Below, piece by piece: positions 14,584 to 15,651 of a stretch of DNA of 15,651 nucleotides (position 1 is the stretch's first letter; each line of letters begins with the position of its first letter). The DNA lies in assembly GCA_021815245.1 (NCBI GenBank), contig JAKAHF010000003.1, positions 1 through 15,651 on the forward strand, read 5' to 3'. This DNA is from Actinomycetes bacterium. Lineage in GTDB: Bacteria > Actinomycetota > Thermoleophilia > RBG-16-64-13. The notes under the pieces are model-generated. The model was not told the origin of the DNA. It made no database searches and saw only the letters and a program-made list of their open reading frames with translations. A program made the position numbers and the translations under genes.

Positions 14584-15450
14584 TTAGTCGACGACGGGCC
14601 GGTATTTGCCGGCCCTGAACAAGCAGTACACAAACGCGGTGCTGCCAACAACCTGACACACGAACGCAACGATCGCCGCCGCCAGACTGACGACAGCATC
14701 GGCTACCGCGGCGTACGCGAAAATCACACCCGGCGCGACGGTGCCGACCAGGACGACCAGCAGCCAAAAGACAGGCGCCAGAGAACCACTCACGATCTCA
14801 GCAGCGGACGCCGCCGCCGCTCCGCCCGACTGTCTCGCTCCCCAAAGGTACAGCGCCATGCAGACCAAAAGCGCCGCCGACAGACCGGCTACAACCTCGG
14901 CGACGACTCGCTGGCCGGTTTCCGCGTGGTTGGCCGCCGAGACGAAGCCGAACCCAACCGCCACCGACCAGAGCACGAAGAGAACAGGAACCATTCCGTT
15001 GTTCCAGAGAGGAATCGCCCTGGTGTTGCCTAGGGTGCACCCCTCATAGACGATGATCCCAAAGGCCAGAAGACCGGCGATGACCTTGAAAACCGTTTCC
15101 ACAACCGTTCCCGGTGCGAATCCGGTCACGAGTAGCTGGATGAAGCCGACCCCAGAGAATAACGCGGTGATGATCGTCCCACGCGCGATCCACGAGGTTC
15201 CCGGACGAAGGATCATGCGCCACATACCGGCAGGCCTTTTTGCATGCAGCAAATGCGCGAGGTTCTTCAGAACCGTGACGATCGCCCAACTGACCACTAG
15301 GGCGACCAGGCTCCCGAAGAGCAGAGAGATCAGGTACGAACCAGCCCCGACCAGGCCGAACGCAAACGATAGCCAGACGATGGTTCCCTTCCCACCGACC
15401 CATGCTTCCTGACCAGTGGGTCTTACCATCCATGCGAAGTCTTGTCTCAT
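14584..15450 (-). CDS. NrfD/PsrC-like membrane subunit of the molybdoenzyme
   Basis: This is the membrane anchor and quinone-interacting subunit, 288 residues with about eight membrane segments (near 23-43, 46-63, 90-110, 122-141, 151-171, 190-210, 229-251 and 259-285). It exchanges electrons between the quinone pool and the iron-sulfur subunit. Family features are WRMILRPGTSWIARG at about 77-91 (compare the P-x-S-W-x-x-R-G loop of NrfD proteins) and YEGCTLGNTRAIPLWN at 135-150. It has no haem-ligand pattern of the NarI or FdnI kind. The ATG at 15450 follows AAGGGAG by 8 nt. It starts 19 nt after the ferredoxin stop and ends 23 nt before the catalytic start, clearly one operon. The subfamily is PsrC-like by topology; I cannot separate it from DmsC-like forms with certainty. 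Confidence 0.88.
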   Translation of the reverse strand: MRQDFAWMVRPTGQEAWVGGKGTIVWLSFAFGLVGAGSYLISLLFGSLVALVVSWAIVTVLKNLAHLLHAKRPAGMWRMILRPGTSWIARGTIITALFSGVGFIQLLVTGFAPGTVVETVFKVIAGLLAFGIIVYEGCTLGNTRAIPLWNNGMVPVLFVLWSVAVGFGFVSAANHAETGQRVVAEVVAGLSAALLVCMALYLWGARQSGGAAAASAAEIVSGSLAPVFWLLVVLVGTVAPGVIFAYAAVADAVVSLAAAIVAFVCQVVGSTAFVYCLFRAGKYRPVVD

Positions 15451-15469
15451 TGCTGGGCTCCCTTAGCTT

Positions 15470-15651
15470 CTAGTCAACGTAGTAGACAGAGGGATTCGTG
15501 CCCTCATCTGCCAGGAGCGGCTTGCCATTGCGCTCCTTGATGATCAACGAGACCTCGCTATTCGGATCATCTAGGTCACCAAAGGTCCTGGCCTTGGTCA
15601 TGCAGATGTTCACGCAAGCCGGAGTCGCGTCCCGATCCTTCCCTGGTTGCA
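15470..15651 (-). CDS. Ferredoxin-like 4Fe-4S electron-transfer subunit, C-terminal end only
   Basis: Only the last 60 or so codons are in the window. The visible protein reads PACVNICMTKARTFGDLDD, then a charged tail ending in NPSVYYVD. ACVxxC followed by A-x-T-F-G-D-L-D-D-P is the standard C-terminal end of PsrB/PhsB/NrfC/DmsB subunits, which carry four 4Fe-4S clusters between the catalytic and membrane subunits. The Pro that usually follows the last Cys is Met here. Whether the N-terminus has a Tat signal, which would decide the side of the membrane on which the enzyme works, lies outside the window. Confidence 0.88.
   Translation of the reverse strand, partial: QPGKDRDATPACVNICMTKARTFGDLDDPNSEVSLIIKERNGKPLLADEGTNPSVYYVD

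Noticed and set aside
14561..14767. N-terminal extension of the catalytic subunit to the ATG at 14767, with an Arg-rich start that could suggest a Tat signal
   Set aside because: The extension lies inside the NrfD-like gene, has no SRRxFLK-type motif or hydrophobic core in the right place, and good internal starts exist.

Overview
The window reads as accessory and metabolic DNA of a GC-rich, probably anaerobic bacterium. Every gene I can support lies on the minus strand, so transcription runs right to left. The solute receptor of the TRAP transporter has a lipoprotein signal and a Thr/Ala/Pro linker instead of a cleaved periplasmic signal, which suggests a monoderm, possibly a deep-branching actinobacterium. 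That placement is inference; no rRNA or tRNA is present to anchor taxonomy.

Right block (about 15651 to 11059): an operon for a membrane-bound, three-subunit complex iron-sulfur molybdoenzyme. In transcription order it holds the C-terminal end of a ferredoxin-like subunit, an NrfD/PsrC-like membrane subunit, a large bis-MGD catalytic subunit, and the sulfurtransferase chaperone FdhD. The catalytic subunit has an N-terminal 4Fe-4S site and a probable Cys ligand to Mo. It has no visible Tat signal, and the residue after the Mo-ligand Cys is Gly rather than the His expected of formate dehydrogenases, so the substrate is open. A complete IS5-family insertion sequence (9753-11098, CTAG flanks) sits in the 3' end of fdhD and supplies its last 12 codons and its stop.

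Middle block (9748 to 4023): a gene-free stretch of about 400 bp with strong inverted repeats, then a lower-GC gene for an unusual PilZ-like, four-TM protein with a Cys/His cluster. After these comes a very GC-rich group: a two-domain rhodanese, a minimal methyl-accepting chemotaxis protein with no sensor domain (and a sigma-28-like -10 upstream), a small uncharacterised protein, and an MFS permease.

Left block (3840 to 1): a TetR-family regulator followed by a TRAP transporter set, dctP (lipoprotein receptor), dctQ and dctM, with dctM running off the window. A 14-bp perfect stem-loop lies between dctP and dctQ. A reasonable but unproven picture is that the TetR protein controls uptake of an organic anion by the TRAP system. 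The Mo enzyme at the other end may act on a related or unrelated substrate. No CRISPR array, tRNA, rRNA, phage module or recognisable defence system was found.
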